DNA of 64,000 bases from Streptomyces sp. JH14 (GTDB lineage Bacteria > Actinomycetota > Actinomycetes > Streptomycetales > Streptomycetaceae), in contig NZ_JAJNEL010000001.1 in NCBI RefSeq assembly GCF_029428675.1, forward strand, positions 3,844,001 to 3,908,000. Direction: 5' to 3'. Position numbers and translations under genes: made by a program. Of the stretch, positions 16,045 through 24,744 are shown piece by piece; position 1 is the stretch's first letter, and every line of letters starts with the position of its first letter. The notes below the pieces were generated by a model. That model had not been told where the DNA came from and did not search any database. It saw only the letters and a program-made list of their open reading frames with translations.

Positions 16045-17778
16045 TTGCCCATCCGCCACAGTCGCATGGCGTCCATATGTGCAGCGGCCATCACCCTCAC
16101 CGGAGGGCTGGTTGCCGTCGCACCCCCCGCCGCGGCCGCTGGACCGCATTACATCGATGGTGACGATGTCATACCTCCAGGTACGTCCTGGGCTGCAACT
16201 GCATGGAGCGTAGGCGATGTGGTCGAGGGCGACCTCATTTATGCCCTCTCCACCAAACCGTTGACCAGTTCTGGAGGTGACGGGGCCGGCCTTCCTGAGG
16301 GCGTCACCCATTACCCCGATGGGGAACGCAACAAGTGTGTCGAACTCGCCGGCTTCACTGCGGTCTATCGCTGCCCTGTCACTCTCACCCTCTTGCCAAT
16401 CGGTGTCAGTTTCCGTGTCGCGCCCGACGCGCCGGACGCGACCGCGTACTTCGGGTATGCATTCGTGCCGAGCGGTGGTGATCTGGCCGAGGGCATCAAG
16501 ACTGCGCAGACGGCAGGCGAGCTGACCAGCAGGACCTCCGGTATGGGCAGCGTGACGATCAAAACGCTCGCGCACGCAGCGATGAACAAGGTCGAGTTTG
16601 AAACTCCCAGTCTGGCTTCAGGAGGCTCGGTACACCACAGGTTGCGCCTCCAGATGGTTGATGAAGGCCAACTCTCGTTCGGCATCACGTCGGCCGATGG
16701 ACAACCCAACCCAGGCCCCACCGACAAGCTCAAGATCAGCAACCTCGCTACCAGCGCAGGCGTGGACTGCGGCGACGACATCGCCACGGGCGCTCTTGGA
16801 CTGGATTGCCAGGTGAGCCCTGGTGAACAGACCATCGACTACACAGTGACGGCAACTTCCGGTCTAGATGCCTGGCGCTTCGAAACGCAGACGCGCTACA
16901 ACATCTATACCAAGGAGTGGCACTGGGATGAATTCAGCGCTCAGAGCGGCTTCACCATGAGCGGACCCCCCACGCGACTCAACCAACGACTCTTGGCACG
17001 CGATAGTGCCGGGAAGCTCTGGGACTACCGGGGCACGGGAAAAGCTGCGGCACCCTTCACCACCCGTTGGACCGCCGGCAGTGGTTGGAACAGCTACAAC
17101 GCGGTGACCAAACTCTCCCCGGTCACCGAAGATCTCTACTACTACAACGGCAGCACCCCTTCTGCAGCCGAACTGCGAGGCCATGGGGATGCCGTCGGTC
17201 GTGATACCACCGGCCATCTCTGGTACTACCACCGCAAGTTCGACGGGTGGCCGTTCTCACAGCGCACGCTGGTCGGAGGCGGCTGGCAGGGCTACAACAT
17301 GATCACCGGTGGTGGCGACGTCAACGGCGACCAGAACACCGACCTCCTGACAAGGGATGCGGCCGGTGTGCTGTGGCTGTACAAGGGGACGGGCAGTGCC
17401 TCGGCCCCATTTGCCGCTCGGACCCGGATCGGCGCCGGCTGGAACACCTACAACCGGCTCGCCGGATCCGCTGATCTGACCGGCGACGCCAAACCGGATC
17501 TGCTGGCAAGGGATGCGGCTGGTGTGCTGTGGCTGTACAAGGGGACGGGCAGTGCCTCGGCCCCATTTGCCGCTCGGACCCGGATCGGCGGCGGCTGGAA
17601 CACCTACAACACCATTTCCGTCATCGGGGACCTGACCTATGACCGGAAGTCTGATTTCGTCGCACGCGACTCGGCTGGTGTGCTGTGGCTGTACAAGGGG
17701 ACGGGCAGTGCCGCGGCCCCATTTGCCGCTCGGACCCGGATCGGCGGCGGCTGGAACACCTACAACGCCATCCTCTGA
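16045..17778 (+). CDS. secreted FG-GAP/VCBS-type beta-propeller repeat protein
   Basis: A 577-residue exported protein. A TTG start at 16045 is preferred because GGAGA lies six bases upstream; it gives a signal peptide with RHSR followed by a hydrophobic core ending APPAAAAG near residue 32. Residues 33-310 are an unrecognised domain, and residues about 320-577 are five blocks of roughly 50 residues with the pattern LLARDSAGVLWLYKGTGSA ... GGGWNTYN, typical of FG-GAP/tachylectin-like propellers that bind ligands or other proteins outside the cell. The last three blocks are almost identical in DNA. It is flanked by an IS and a terminator inside the island; function is unknown. Confidence 0.75.
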   Translation: MPIRHSRMASICAAAITLTGGLVAVAPPAAAAGPHYIDGDDVIPPGTSWAATAWSVGDVVEGDLIYALSTKPLTSSGGDGAGLPEGVTHYPDGERNKCVELAGFTAVYRCPVTLTLLPIGVSFRVAPDAPDATAYFGYAFVPSGGDLAEGIKTAQTAGELTSRTSGMGSVTIKTLAHAAMNKVEFETPSLASGGSVHHRLRLQMVDEGQLSFGITSADGQPNPGPTDKLKISNLATSAGVDCGDDIATGALGLDCQVSPGEQTIDYTVTATSGLDAWRFETQTRYNIYTKEWHWDEFSAQSGFTMSGPPTRLNQRLLARDSAGKLWDYRGTGKAAAPFTTRWTAGSGWNSYNAVTKLSPVTEDLYYYNGSTPSAAELRGHGDAVGRDTTGHLWYYHRKFDGWPFSQRTLVGGGWQGYNMITGGGDVNGDQNTDLLTRDAAGVLWLYKGTGSASAPFAARTRIGAGWNTYNRLAGSADLTGDAKPDLLARDAAGVLWLYKGTGSASAPFAARTRIGGGWNTYNTISVIGDLTYDRKSDFVARDSAGVLWLYKGTGSAAAPFAARTRIGGGWNTYNAIL

Positions 17779-17794
17779 CCCGTCTTGATCGGCT

Positions 17795-17832
17795 CGACCG
17801 CCCGGCCCCTGTCCGCAGCGGCCGGGCGGTCG
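17795..17832 (+). terminator. terminator of the repeat-protein gene
   Basis: A perfect 13-bp stem (CGACCGCCCGGCC and complement) with a 12-base loop, 16 bases beyond the stop codon. Confidence 0.75.
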
Positions 17833-17907
17833 TGGTGCGAAACAGTCGCTGAGTCTGTGGGGCAGCCCGGGCCGCCCGCGTAGTCGATCAGCAGGTCCCG
17901 GTAGGAG

Positions 17908-18165
17908 GTGTCATCGGCTGACCACGACCATTGGAAGCTCTCTAACGGTCCAATCGTCGAGCGGCCGGAGCCCTTGGCCGCGTTCGCCGGCGCGCTGCTG
18001 TCCTTCTGCGGCGTGGCACCCGAAGCTGCGGAACACGCAAGTCTCGTCCAGGAACTCGCAGACCGAGCCGCACGCTGGTTCCACGACAGCCACACGCCCT
18101 GGCGCGACCCGAAGGGCTACATCATCTGCACGGCCCTCGTCCCGGAAACCGGCCGAAGCCAGTAG
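17908..18165 (+). CDS. small hypothetical protein, possibly a remnant
   Basis: An 85-codon frame with clear GC-rich third positions and a sensible composition (SLVQELADRAARWFHDSH ... KGYIICTALV). The only start is GTG 17908, which overlaps an AGGAGG run with no spacing, and a stop lies two codons upstream. I do not recognise it. It may be the 3' end of a gene whose front was lost, or a small genuine gene of the island. Confidence 0.4.
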   Translation: MSSADHDHWKLSNGPIVERPEPLAAFAGALLSFCGVAPEAAEHASLVQELADRAARWFHDSHTPWRDPKGYIICTALVPETGRSQ

Positions 18166-18236
18166 TGCAGCTCCGCAGAAGTTCATGGAGGTCGTGATCT
18201 CGCTGGCGGGGGTCGACTGGCTGGCATCATGTCGCC

Positions 18237-18794
18237 ATGGCGGCAGACAGCGTGGGCCAGTATCGGGCGGGTGAGACAGCACTGATCGTTAAGGTGCCCG
18301 AGGCCGAACCGGTCGTGGGCAGCTGGCGTGAGCGGTTCGACGCGTCGGTGGGGGCCGGGGTCCCGGCGCATGTGTCGGTGCTCTATCCGTTTCTGAGCCA
18401 GGACCGCGTTGGTGATCACGTCTTGGGTGTCCTGGGTAAACTCTTCGGGTCCCACAGTGGTTTTGATCTTTGTTTCCGGGAGTGCGGTCGCTTCCCCGGG
18501 GTGCTTTACCTCGCCCCGGAGGCGGACGATCAGTTCCGGGCGCTCACCGTGGCCGTCGCTGACCGGTGGCCGGAGGCGCCGCCGTATGGCGGCCAGTTTG
18601 CCGAGGTCATTCCACATCTGACGGTGGCGCATGGCCAGGAGCCGAGTGTGTTGGACGCCGTTGAGGCCGGCCTGTCGAGTCGACTGCCGATCGCGACGCA
18701 CGTCAGTTCGGTCCAGTTGTTGGTCTTCGACGGCATCGTGTGGCGTGAACGGGCGGACTTCGCCCTGCGTACGCCACGTGTCGATGCCGGTTAG
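18237..18794 (+). CDS. 2H phosphoesterase, 2'-5' RNA ligase superfamily
   Basis: A 185-residue single-domain protein with the two signature motifs of 2H phosphoesterases: HVSVLYPF (residues about 45-52) and PHLTVAHG (about 125-132). Known members cleave 2',3'-cyclic or 2'-5' phosphodiester bonds in RNA or cyclic oligonucleotides; some phage members destroy defence second messengers. The ATG at 18237 was chosen because the domain begins soon after it. It is transcribed alone between a small hypothetical gene and a broken integrase, so it is likely island cargo. The substrate is not determined. Confidence 0.8.
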   Translation: MAADSVGQYRAGETALIVKVPEAEPVVGSWRERFDASVGAGVPAHVSVLYPFLSQDRVGDHVLGVLGKLFGSHSGFDLCFRECGRFPGVLYLAPEADDQFRALTVAVADRWPEAPPYGGQFAEVIPHLTVAHGQEPSVLDAVEAGLSSRLPIATHVSSVQLLVFDGIVWRERADFALRTPRVDAG

Positions 18795-18805
18795 AACGAC
18801 GCTGT

Positions 18806-19138
18806 GTGGTCCACGAAGCCGCGGTCAGCAGGTGCCGTGTGACGCTGTGCGAGCCACCCGGAAACGCGCTGCCCCCCGAAGCGGTGGATGAGAACGGCAA
18901 GTACGAGTCAGCCCGCGAGCACGGCATGCACGCCCTGCGACACTTCTACGCTTCCGCGTTGCTGGACGCGGGCGAGAACATCAAGGCCGTCAGCGAGTAC
19001 ATGCGGCATGCCGATCCGGGACTGACGCTGCGGGCGTACTCCCACCTGATGCACAGCCGCGAGCGCGCCCGCCGCGCCATCGACTCGGTGTTTCAGCGCA
19101 TCTTCGGGGAAGATCACGGCCCACAGACGGCCCAGTGA
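18806..19138 (+). pseudogene. tyrosine integrase C-terminal fragment, copy 3 (different family)
   Basis: About 110 codons carrying the end of a site-specific tyrosine recombinase: the HALRHFYASALLDAGENIKAVSEYMRHADPGLTLRAYSHL region holds the H-x-x-R box, the MRHAD His and the nucleophile Tyr. The N-terminal core-binding and arm-binding domains and most of the catalytic domain are missing, and the segment before EHGMHALRH looks degraded. It is not related closely to copies 1 and 2. It marks the right edge of the island. Confidence 0.82.
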
Positions 19139-19147
19139 GCCCCGGGC

Positions 19148-19183
19148 GGCCCCTGACCTGCGCTTATGTGCAGGTCAGGGGCC
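19148..19183 (+). terminator. terminator after the integrase fragment
   Basis: A perfect 14-bp stem (GGCCCCTGACCTGC and complement) with an 8-base loop, 9 bases after the stop codon. It probably belonged to the original integrase gene. Confidence 0.75.
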
Positions 19184-19322
19184 GTTTGCCCGATAGAACC
19201 CTCTGAAGTTGCTCAAGTCTGCTTTGGCTCCGCGGGCCCCGGGGCATCCCCCACTTACGCCGGGATCGGCGGCAGGCGGCAGGAACAGGGAGCGGGGGGT
19301 CCGCTTCGGGGGACGGAAGGAC

Positions 19323-19628
19323 GTGAGGTCGGTGGGGGTTCTCTTCGGGGTAGTGGTCGCGGTCATGGTGGTCGCCTTCGTCGTCGTGCTGGTGCGGACG
19401 GCGAACGGCAGCAGGCCGGCTTCCCGGCGGGCCGGGCGCCGCGGCGCGGGCAGCGGTGCGGCCGCCGGCGGCAGCTGGTGGGCGGGCGGGGGCGGCGACA
19501 GCGGCTCGTTCTGCGGAAGCAGCGGTCACTCCGGCGGTCACTCCGGTGGCCACTCGTGCGGTGGCGGCTCCTCCTGCGGCGGCGGTTCGTCGTGCGGCGG
19601 CGGGGGCGGATGCGGCGGAGGCAGCTGA
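19323..19628 (+). CDS. small membrane protein with Gly/Cys/His-rich tail
   Basis: About 100 residues. An N-terminal hydrophobic helix (VLFGVVVAVMVVAFVVVLV) is followed by a short basic segment and a tail made almost only of Gly, Ser, Cys and His, with repeats of the type GGHSCGGGSSCGGG and five cysteines. The tail resembles metal-binding or cysteine-crosslinked C-termini seen in some actinobacterial membrane proteins. Starts GTG 19323 and GTG 19332 are both possible; the second has better spacing from GGAAGGA. Orientation of the tail is unknown. Confidence 0.6.
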   Translation: MRSVGVLFGVVVAVMVVAFVVVLVRTANGSRPASRRAGRRGAGSGAAAGGSWWAGGGGDSGSFCGSSGHSGGHSGGHSCGGGSSCGGGSSCGGGGGCGGGS

Positions 19629-19647
19629 CACGGGGCAGCTGGTCCGC

Positions 19648-19684
19648 GGTGCCCGGCGGGTGAACTCCCGCCGGGCACCTTTTT
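19648..19684 (+). terminator. intrinsic terminator with U-run
   Basis: A perfect 13-bp stem (GGTGCCCGGCGGG and complement), 6-base loop, then TTTTT. This classical form is rare among the other hairpins in the window and ends the small membrane protein gene. Confidence 0.88.
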
Positions 19685-19922
19685 GTTGGGCCGTGCAGCG
19701 CGTCGCCGTTGAACAGGTGAACCGTAGGGCCCCCGGGGGGATGGAAACTACGTCAAGTTGGGTAAAACCGCGGCGGACCGGCGCACTTCGTGATTCCCTC
19801 GTTGGAGAGAACATTCAGCCCTCGGACCCCAGTTGGACCTGATCGGGCGCCCCCACCTCCCACGTGTATGGCCCGGGGCGTCCCTTGTCCATGCGTCCAT
19901 GTGTGTTTTGCGGAGCCGACCC

Positions 19923-20444
19923 ATGCTCACGACCCTCCAGACGGCCTATTCCGACACCCGCGCTGCCGACCTGGCCTGGGCGCTGGGGCGCGAACCGCTC
20001 CCCGCCCTGGCCGTGCTCGACCTCCGGCTCGGCGATGCCCACCTGCAACTGCGTCTGCTCGGCGCCTCCCATCAGGTACTTCTTGAAGAGGGCGGCGGCA
20101 GCTGTTCCGAGACGGTCGCCTGCATGCCCGGCAGCAGCACTCCGCTGCCGCTCGGAGTCGCCAAACGGCTCGGGGAATGGGACTACGCATTCGCGGCACG
20201 CGTCGAGACGCTCTCCGAGGGCTCCTTCGCGGGGCGCGCGCAGGAGCTCCTCGCGTTGGTGACCGACCATCCGCAGGGTCTCGCCGGGACGTTCCCCGGC
20301 AGCCCGCACGCGTTCACCGCCATGCTCGCGCAGCGGACGGAGGACCAGGTGCGGTGGCGCACCTGGCATGCGTACCCGCAGGAGGGACAGCTGGTGGTGA
20401 CCCGTACCCGGGTGGGGGTGCGGATGCCGGCAGTGGCTCACTGA
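19923..20444 (+). CDS. DUF2617 family protein
   Basis: A 173-residue soluble protein that I recognise as DUF2617, a conserved actinobacterial family usually found just upstream of a membrane-bound spermidine-synthase-like gene, as here. It has no signal peptide or transmembrane helix. Recognisable segments are MLTTLQTAYSDTRAADLAW at the start and FTAMLAQRTEDQVRWRTWH near the end. Biochemical role is unknown; conserved neighbourhood suggests a link to polyamine-like metabolism. Confidence 0.8.
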   Translation: MLTTLQTAYSDTRAADLAWALGREPLPALAVLDLRLGDAHLQLRLLGASHQVLLEEGGGSCSETVACMPGSSTPLPLGVAKRLGEWDYAFAARVETLSEGSFAGRAQELLALVTDHPQGLAGTFPGSPHAFTAMLAQRTEDQVRWRTWHAYPQEGQLVVTRTRVGVRMPAVAH

Positions 20445-20546
20445 CGCGCCCCAACTCCCTGACGCACCCCAACTCCCTTGTGTACGCAGCACTTACACCC
20501 TTGTGGGTGACAAGCGGCGATGTATTCGTGACGTAGCGTTCGCACC

Positions 20547-22160
20547 ATGATCGACCAGCAGGTGTCGCTGCGAGGGGGCACGGCGCGGATCCCCGTGCGA
20601 CCGCGGACCGGTCGGTTCCTCGTGCTGGCCGCCGTTTTCGTCTGTGCCGCCTGTGGCCTCGTGTACGAGCTCGAAATGGTCGCGCTCGCCTCCTACTTGA
20701 TCGGTGATTCGGTCACCCAGGCCTCCGTCGTGCTGTCCGTGATGGTCTTCGCGATGGGTATCGGCTCGCTGGTCGCGAAGCGTCTGCGCCGTCGTGCCGC
20801 GGTGGGATTCGGGCTGATCGAGGCAGGGCTCGCGCTGATCGGCGGTTCCTCCGCGCTCGTGCTGTACGCGTCGTTCGCCTGGATCGGCGAGTCCCGGTGC
20901 GCGCTGGTCGGGTTCTCGCTCGCGATAGGCATTCTCATCGGGGCGGAGATCCCGCTGCTGATGACACTGATCCAGCGCGTCGACCGGCAGGACGCGGGCG
21001 GGACGGTCGCCGATCTGTTCGCCGCCGACTACGTGGGGGCGCTGGTCGGCGGACTGGCGTTCCCGTTCCTGCTGCTGCCGTTCCTCGGCCAGCTCACCGG
21101 GGCGCTGCTCACCGGCATGGGCAATGCGGCGGCGGGCGGGGCGTTGGTCCTGTGGGTCTTCCGCAGGGACCTCACCCCGCGCTCGCGGTGGCTGCTGATC
21201 CTCGTCAACGTGTCGGTGATCGCCCTGCTGGCCACCGCCACGGTCCTGGCCGACGACTTCGAACGGGCGGCGCGGCGGGCGGTGTACGGGGACGGCGTGC
21301 GGGTCGCCCTGCGGACCGAGGTGCAGGAGGTCGTCCTCACCGGGGCGGGCCGTGGCTCGCTCGACCTCTATCTGGACGGGCGGCTGCGGGTCAGCGCCCA
21401 TGACGAGTACCGGTACCACGAGGCGCTGGTGCACCCCGCGATGTACGGGCGCCACGCACGGGTGCTGATCCTGGGCGGCGGCGACGGCCTGGCCGCCCGC
21501 GAGGTGCTGCGCTACCCGGACGTACGGAGCGTCACGGTCGTCGAGATCGACCCCGGTGTCACCCGACTGGCCCGTACGGACCCGGCGCTCTCCGCGCTGA
21601 ACGCGCACGCCTACCGCGACCCCCGGCTGACGGCCGTGACGGCGGACGCGTTCGCCTGGCTGCGGTCGGGGCACGGCGGCTTCGACGTGGTGATCTCCGA
21701 CCTGCCCGATCCCGGCAGCACCGCGAGCACGAAGCTGTACTCCGCGGAGTTCTACGGGCTGATCGCCGAGGCCCTCGCTCCGGGGGGCCGCCTGGTGGTG
21801 CACGGGGGTCCGCCGGGCACCCGGCCGCGTACGTTCTGGACGGTCGAGGCCTCCATGCGGGCGGCGGGCCTGAGCACCCGCCCGTACTGCGTCGGCGGGC
21901 GCCCCACCGGTTTCGGGCCGGGACCGGACCACGCGAGGGACGGGGCGAACGACCGCGCGAGGGTCCCGGACGGCTGGGGCTTCGTCCTCGCGCGACCGGG
22001 GCCGCGAGCCCCGGCGCTCGGCCTGTCCGCACGGGCACCGGAGCTGCGCTCCCTCACGGAAGAGGTACTGGCGGCCGCGGCCCGGGATGCGGAGCGCGGG
22101 CGGCTGCCCGGGCAGGCGCCGTCCACGCTGGTGCATCCGCGCTACTGGGAGGAGCCGTGA
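20547..22160 (+). CDS. membrane-bound spermidine synthase-like protein
   Basis: A 537-residue fusion. Residues about 20-225 form seven hydrophobic helices, and residues about 270-440 a spermidine-synthase methyltransferase fold with the nucleotide-binding motif [16 protein letters not shown], an acidic VVEIDPGV that contacts the cofactor, and the VISDLPDP gate. Known soluble enzymes transfer an aminopropyl group to putrescine; membrane fusions of this kind are common in actinobacteria but their true substrate is not settled. It follows DUF2617 with a 100-base gap. Confidence 0.85.
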   Translation: MIDQQVSLRGGTARIPVRPRTGRFLVLAAVFVCAACGLVYELEMVALASYLIGDSVTQASVVLSVMVFAMGIGSLVAKRLRRRAAVGFGLIEAGLALIGGSSALVLYASFAWIGESRCALVGFSLAIGILIGAEIPLLMTLIQRVDRQDAGGTVADLFAADYVGALVGGLAFPFLLLPFLGQLTGALLTGMGNAAAGGALVLWVFRRDLTPRSRWLLILVNVSVIALLATATVLADDFERAARRAVYGDGVRVALRTEVQEVVLTGAGRGSLDLYLDGRLRVSAHDEYRYHEALVHPAMYGRHARVLILGGGDGLAAREVLRYPDVRSVTVVEIDPGVTRLARTDPALSALNAHAYRDPRLTAVTADAFAWLRSGHGGFDVVISDLPDPGSTASTKLYSAEFYGLIAEALAPGGRLVVHGGPPGTRPRTFWTVEASMRAAGLSTRPYCVGGRPTGFGPGPDHARDGANDRARVPDGWGFVLARPGPRAPALGLSARAPELRSLTEEVLAAAARDAERGRLPGQAPSTLVHPRYWEEP

Positions 22161-22257
22161 GGGCACGGGGAAGGTCCTGGGCACGGCATGCACGTCGTGC
22201 CGCTTCCCGGCGCGGAAGCGCTGACGGAGCGGCCGGGCCTGAGTAGGCTCGGTTTCC

Positions 22258-23124
22258 ATGGAGCATGAGGTGTTCGTTCCGGTTCCGGTCCCGTCCCTTC
22301 AGCGGACTCTGGGCGATTCCGCCCGGGTAGCGCGCTGTGTGCCGGGCCTCCAACGGGACGCCGACGCGTCCGCGGGGCCCCTGTCCGGCCGGCTCAAGGT
22401 CCGGATCGGCGGCCACACCATCACGTACCGCGGCACGCTGACACCGGCCCCGCTGCCGGACGGGGCGGGGATCTCCGTCGAGGGCGACGGCGTGGAGGCG
22501 CGCGGCAGCGGCTCGGCGAAGCTCGCCCTGACGATCCGCCTGACGGAGACGGACGGGGGTACGACGATCGGGTTCAGCGGAACGGCGGGCGGCGAGGGCC
22601 GCATCGTGGAGCTGGAACCCGAGGCGATGCTGGCGGCGGCCCACCGGCTGCTGGACCGCTTTGCGCAGCAACTGGTGACGGAATCACTGGCGACGCACGA
22701 AGCGGCCGTGGACGAGGCCACCGAGGTTGCCGTGGAGCAGGCGATCGAGGAAGCCGCGGAACAGGCGGACGAGACGGGTGCGGCACCCGTGGCCGAGCCC
22801 ACCGGTGACGACGACTCCGGCACACCCCCCGGCACCGGTTCGGTCTTCGACGCTCCCGTCCCCCCGCCGTCGCTCGACCCGGTCGCTGACATGGAGTTCA
22901 CCGTTCCCGGCGGACCGCCCGCCGAGGCCGCGCACGCCCGGCGGACCATGATCGGGCGCAGTGCCGAGGAGGTCGACCACGCGCCGCCGCGTGGGCGGTA
23001 CGCCCCCGTGCCGTCGCCCGACTCGACCACCAGGGGCGCCACCCTGCGCTGGGTGGCCCCCGCGGCCGCCCTCGCCCTCGCCTCCGCGGTGGTGGTGAGC
23101 CGGGCGCTGCGGCGCCGGAGGTAG
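22258..23124 (+). CDS. CoxG-like SRPBCC protein with C-terminal membrane anchor
   Basis: A 288-residue protein. Residues 1-145 are a START/SRPBCC ligand-binding fold of the CoxG (carbon monoxide dehydrogenase subunit G) type, with the family opening FVPVPVPSLQRTLGD and CVPGL. A long acidic, Pro-rich linker follows, and residues about 262-283 form a single transmembrane helix ending in RRRR. There are no CO-dehydrogenase genes nearby, so a general lipid- or polyketide-binding role is more likely. The ATG follows the previous gene by about 100 bases. Confidence 0.75.
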   Translation: MEHEVFVPVPVPSLQRTLGDSARVARCVPGLQRDADASAGPLSGRLKVRIGGHTITYRGTLTPAPLPDGAGISVEGDGVEARGSGSAKLALTIRLTETDGGTTIGFSGTAGGEGRIVELEPEAMLAAAHRLLDRFAQQLVTESLATHEAAVDEATEVAVEQAIEEAAEQADETGAAPVAEPTGDDDSGTPPGTGSVFDAPVPPPSLDPVADMEFTVPGGPPAEAAHARRTMIGRSAEEVDHAPPRGRYAPVPSPDSTTRGATLRWVAPAAALALASAVVVSRALRRRR

Positions 23125-23146
23125 GGGCGGCCAGTAGTGTCGTCAT

Positions 23147-23944
23147 GTGAGCAGTAGTGAGAAGAACGTCCGGCTGTCCGTCGGCGACGCCGAGTTGACC
23201 GTGAACCCCGCCAACGGCTGCCGGATCAGCAGCCTTCGGATCGATGGCATCGAGCTGCTGCGGCAAGGGGAGCGGTACGGCTGCTTCCCGATGGTGCCGT
23301 GGTGCGGACGGACCGAGAACGGCCTGTTCCGCAACGGCGATGTGCCGCATCAGCTGCCTCTGGACTCCCCGCCGCACGCCATCCACGGCACCGGCCGCAA
23401 TACGGCATGGCGCACCGCCAGGGCCGGCGAGACGGATGCGGCGTTCTACTACGACCTCGTCGAGCCGTGGCCGTATCCGGGCCGGGTGACCCAGACCTTC
23501 GAACTGACCGAGGGTGCGCTGACGCTCGCGTTCGGCATCGAGACGTACGGGGACTCGTTCCCGGCGCAGGCCGGATGGCACCCGTGGTTCCTGCGGAACC
23601 TGGGAACCGGCGGCGACGTGGAGATCGCCTTCGATGCCGCCTGGCAGGAGGAGCGGGGCGAGAACCATCTGCCGACCGGCCGCCGGATCCCGGCTATGCC
23701 CGGCCCGTGGGACGACTGCTTCGGAATGCCGGACGGGGTCGATGTGACGCTCACCTGGCCGGAGCAGCTGGAGCTGAAGGTGAAGAGCCGGGACGAGTGG
23801 GTCGTCGTCTACGACGAGCAGGCCGAGGCGGTCTGCGTGGAGCCGCAGTCGGGCCCGCCGAACGGACTGAACACCGCGCCGCGGTACGTGACGCCGATCG
23901 ACCCGCTGGAGATCACGACGACCTGGAGCTGGCGCAGGCTCTGA
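23147..23944 (+). CDS. aldose 1-epimerase family protein
   Basis: A 265-residue galactose mutarotase-like beta-sandwich protein. Typical elements are the GCFPMVPWCGRTENG loop with the sugar-contacting Arg, the HAIHGTGRN histidine region, the second histidine in GWHPWFLRN, and the late acidic CVEPQSGPPNG motif carrying the catalytic Glu. All active-site residues appear present. The GTG start at 23147 fits a short leader. It is probably cotranscribed with the genes on both sides. Confidence 0.85.
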   Translation: MSSSEKNVRLSVGDAELTVNPANGCRISSLRIDGIELLRQGERYGCFPMVPWCGRTENGLFRNGDVPHQLPLDSPPHAIHGTGRNTAWRTARAGETDAAFYYDLVEPWPYPGRVTQTFELTEGALTLAFGIETYGDSFPAQAGWHPWFLRNLGTGGDVEIAFDAAWQEERGENHLPTGRRIPAMPGPWDDCFGMPDGVDVTLTWPEQLELKVKSRDEWVVVYDEQAEAVCVEPQSGPPNGLNTAPRYVTPIDPLEITTTWSWRRL

Positions 23945-23980
23945 GCAGGGGCGGGGCGTACACCCCCTAAGCTCGTTGCC

Positions 23981-24520
23981 ATGACTGACGTACACGCTGA
24001 GCTGCTCCAGCAGATCAAGGACAAGGCCGTGGTGCACGGCAAGGTGACCCTCTCCTCGGGGCTGGAAGCCGACTGGTACATCGACCTGCGCCGCATCACC
24101 CTGGACGGCACGGCCGCTCCGCTGGTCGGTCAGGTCATGCTCGATGCGACCGCCGAGCTGGACTACGACTGCGTGGGCGGGCTGACGCTGGGCGCCGACC
24201 CGGTGGCCACGTCGATGCTGCACGCTTCCGCCGCGCGCGGACGAACCCTGGACGCGTTCGTCGTCCGCAAGGCGCAGAAGGCGCACGGCATGCAGCGCCG
24301 TATCGAGGGCGCGGACGTGAAGGGCCGCCGCTGCCTGGTCGTCGAGGACACCTCGACGACCGGTGGTTCGCCCCTGACGGCCGTCGAGGCGGTCCGCGAG
24401 GCCGGTGGCGAGGTCGTCGCCGTCGCCACGATCGTGGAGCGGGGCGCCGCTCCGGCCATCGCCGAGGCAGGCCTCCCGTACGTCCACGCCTACACGGTGG
24501 CGGACCTCGACCTGGCCTGA
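23981..24520 (+). CDS. pyrE: orotate phosphoribosyltransferase
   Basis: A 179-residue enzyme that joins orotate to PRPP to give OMP in pyrimidine synthesis. The PRPP-binding motif CLVVEDTSTTGGS is at residues about 111-123, and the flexible-loop region with K and H residues (RKAQKAHGMQRR) lies before it. Length and start match the family. It is followed by a palindromic hairpin that contains a parS site, then fba. Confidence 0.95.
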   Translation: MTDVHAELLQQIKDKAVVHGKVTLSSGLEADWYIDLRRITLDGTAAPLVGQVMLDATAELDYDCVGGLTLGADPVATSMLHASAARGRTLDAFVVRKAQKAHGMQRRIEGADVKGRRCLVVEDTSTTGGSPLTAVEAVREAGGEVVAVATIVERGAAPAIAEAGLPYVHAYTVADLDLA

Positions 24521-24559
24521 TCATCGGCCGGGTCACGGGTCTGACCTGCGCTGTTCTTC

Positions 24560-24595
24560 AAGGGCGGACGGTTTCACGTGAAACAGTCCGCCCTT
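24560..24595. terminator. pyrE terminator hairpin with embedded parS
   Basis: A 36-bp inverted repeat: outer arms AAGGGCGGAC and its complement enclose GTTTCACGTGAAAC, with a single mismatch pair (24570/24585). As RNA it folds into a long hairpin followed by TG and TCG, 40 bases after the pyrE stop. Confidence 0.75.
24570..24585. promoter_or_regulatory. parS centromere-like site (ParB binding)
   Basis: GTTTCACGTGAAAC is a perfect 14-bp palindrome identical to the core of the known bacterial parS sequence TGTTTCACGTGAAACA; only the first base of the 16-mer differs (G for T). Streptomycetes have about twenty such sites near oriC. I infer ParB binding here. Confidence 0.88.
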
Positions 24596-24744
24596 GTCGT
24601 ATGTCCTGCGCGGACCGGCCCGCGCATTGGGGGAGTACACCGGGTGGAGCCGGAGCGAGAGTCTGGGAAGATGGGGGCGACGATGACGTCGCCCCCAGGT
24701 CAGGGAACCAGCAACGCACACCGCACATCCCAAGGAGCGGACAG

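Noticed and set aside
8746..19200. CRISPR array or complete defence system in the island.
   Set aside because: No regularly spaced repeats and no cas genes; only a truncated endonuclease domain is present.
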